This document shows positions 63,136-64,000 of a stretch of DNA of 64,000 bases, piece by piece (within the stretch, counting starts at the first letter, position 1; each line of letters begins with the position of its first letter). The stretch is from Amycolatopsis antarctica (GTDB taxonomy: Bacteria; Actinomycetota; Actinomycetes; Mycobacteriales; Pseudonocardiaceae): contig NZ_NKYE01000001.1 of NCBI RefSeq assembly GCF_002262875.1, positions 124,001 to 188,000 of the forward strand, read 5' to 3'. A program made the translations under genes and the position numbers. The notes beneath the pieces are model-generated. The model did not search any database, had not been told where the DNA came from, and worked only from the letters and a program-made list of their open reading frames with translations.

Positions 63136-64000
63136 GTGCCCGCCGAAGCGACCACCCTCGCACCGACCGCTCCCAGCCGCCTGCTGCGCAGCACCCGCCT
63201 GCCCTCGCCGGCCGGACTGCGGGCCGCGATCCCGGCCGACCCGGACGTCCGGGCCTTCGTCGACGCCTCCCGTTCCGCCACGGCCGCGATCCTGCACGGC
63301 ACCGACGATCGGCTGCTCGTGATCATCGGGCCGTGCTCCGTGCACGACCCGGCAGCCGCGCTCGAATACGCGGACCGGCTGCTGCCCACCACCCGCGAAC
63401 TCGCCGACCGCCTGCACGTCGTCCTGCGCTGCTACGTCGAGAAGCCGCGCACCGCACTCGGCTGGCAGGGGCTGGTCAACGACCCCGGGCTGGACGGCGG
63501 CCAGGACATCGACCGCGGGCTCACCGTCTCCCGGCGACTGCTGCGCGACCTCGCCCGCCGCGGCATGCCCACCGCCACCGAGTTCGTCGACCCACTGCTC
63601 ACCGGCTACCTCGCCGACCTCGTCACCTGGGCGGCGATCGGCGCCCGAACCGCGCAGAGCCCCGCTCACCGGCAACTCTGCAGCGCTCTGGACCTGCCCG
63701 TCGGGATCAAGAACACCACCGCCGGGAACATCGGCCCGGCCGTCGACGCCGTCCGGGTCGCCGCGGATCCGCAGACGTTCAGCGGGCTCGACGCCGACGG
63801 TGCCGTGTCGGTGCTCAGCTCCGCGGGAAACCCGGACTGCCACGTCATCCTGCGCGGCGGCGACGACGGCCCGAACTACTCCACCGCCGACGTCGCCGCC
63901 ACCACCGGACTGCTGCGCACCTCCGGGTTGCGCCCGCGCCTCGTCGTCGACGCCAGCCACGGCAACAGCGGCAAGGACCACCTGCGGGCCGAGCAGGTGG
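63136..64000 (+). CDS. 3-deoxy-7-phosphoheptulonate synthase, class I (3' end outside window)
   Basis: DAHP synthase, the first enzyme of the shikimate pathway (phosphoenolpyruvate plus erythrose-4-phosphate). It opens at GTG 63136 (GGAAAGGAAC upstream), and 288 residues are visible before the window ends. Motifs of the AroF/G/H family: LLVIIGPCSVHDPAAALEYA (metal Cys), LRCYVEKPRTALGWQGLVND, TATEFVDP, IGARTAQSPAHRQL, ILRGGDDGPNY and VVDASHGNSGKDH. Mycobacteria use the class II enzyme, so this class I copy may be an additional or pathway-specific isoenzyme. It is divergent from lon. Confidence 0.92.
   Translation, partial: MPAEATTLAPTAPSRLLRSTRLPSPAGLRAAIPADPDVRAFVDASRSATAAILHGTDDRLLVIIGPCSVHDPAAALEYADRLLPTTRELADRLHVVLRCYVEKPRTALGWQGLVNDPGLDGGQDIDRGLTVSRRLLRDLARRGMPTATEFVDPLLTGYLADLVTWAAIGARTAQSPAHRQLCSALDLPVGIKNTTAGNIGPAVDAVRVAADPQTFSGLDADGAVSVLSSAGNPDCHVILRGGDDGPNYSTADVAATTGLLRTSGLRPRLVVDASHGNSGKDHLRAEQV

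Overview
The window is high-GC actinobacterial chromosome. GTG and TTG starts are common, neighbouring genes often overlap by GTGA or ATGA, and several promoters look leaderless (TANNNT six to eight bases before the start codon). The order menD, DUF3592 protein, mannosyltransferase, menG, geranylgeranyl reductase, with a grcC1-type polyprenyl synthase and htpX further along, resembles the mycobacterial Rv0555-Rv0563 region. A 14-gene nuo operon is inserted, and many P450/3Fe-4S ferredoxin pairs follow. A member of the Pseudonocardiales (Saccharopolyspora or Amycolatopsis relatives) fits best; this is inference from gene content only.

Layout. 1-8.7 kb: menaquinone synthesis (3' end of menD, menG, menJ-type reductase) mixed with a secreted M1 peptidase, small membrane and zinc-ribbon proteins, an inositol-phosphatase family protein and a mannosyltransferase. 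A perfect LexA/SOS box at 6449-6464 faces a small leaderless reading frame. 8.7-25.4 kb: complete nuoABCDEFGHIJKLMN (NADH:menaquinone oxidoreductase), preceded by two Rex-type operators and closed by a strong hairpin. 25.5-35.8 kb: DUF6204 protein, polyprenyl diphosphate synthase, a Gln/Pro-rich sunset-domain protein, formaldehyde dehydrogenase, korAB, enoyl-CoA hydratase, and a divergent Lrp/DDAH pair. 36-38.2 kb: TetR, P450 and ferredoxin with a promoter overlapped by an inverted repeat. 38.3-46.2 kb: membrane, secreted and kinase-like proteins, htpX, rfbA, YajQ and tRNA-Tyr. 46.2-47.7 kb: an integrase relic beside the tRNA, an AT-rich patch and orphan small genes. 48.2-52.96 kb: a second P450 operon (P450, broken TetR, shortened ferredoxin, ferredoxin reductase, P450, ferredoxin). 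53-60.3 kb: hydrolases, a fourth P450 divergent from MarR, a secreted HNH nuclease, a two-component system and DedA. 60.4-64 kb: lon with a HAIR element, divergent from a DAHP synthase gene whose leader appears to encode a tandem-Trp leader peptide plus competing hairpins.

How the genes connect. MenD, MenG and the reductase make and tailor the menaquinone that Nuo reduces, and the Rex sites would tie nuo expression to the NADH/NAD+ ratio. KorAB and formaldehyde dehydrogenase add further redox entry points. The P450 clusters carry their own electron-transfer chain and local repressors. In the second cluster both the repressor and one ferredoxin appear decayed. Stress circuitry is legible in the DNA itself: LexA box, HspR-type HAIR box at lon, and the Trp-type leader before the aromatic-pathway gene.
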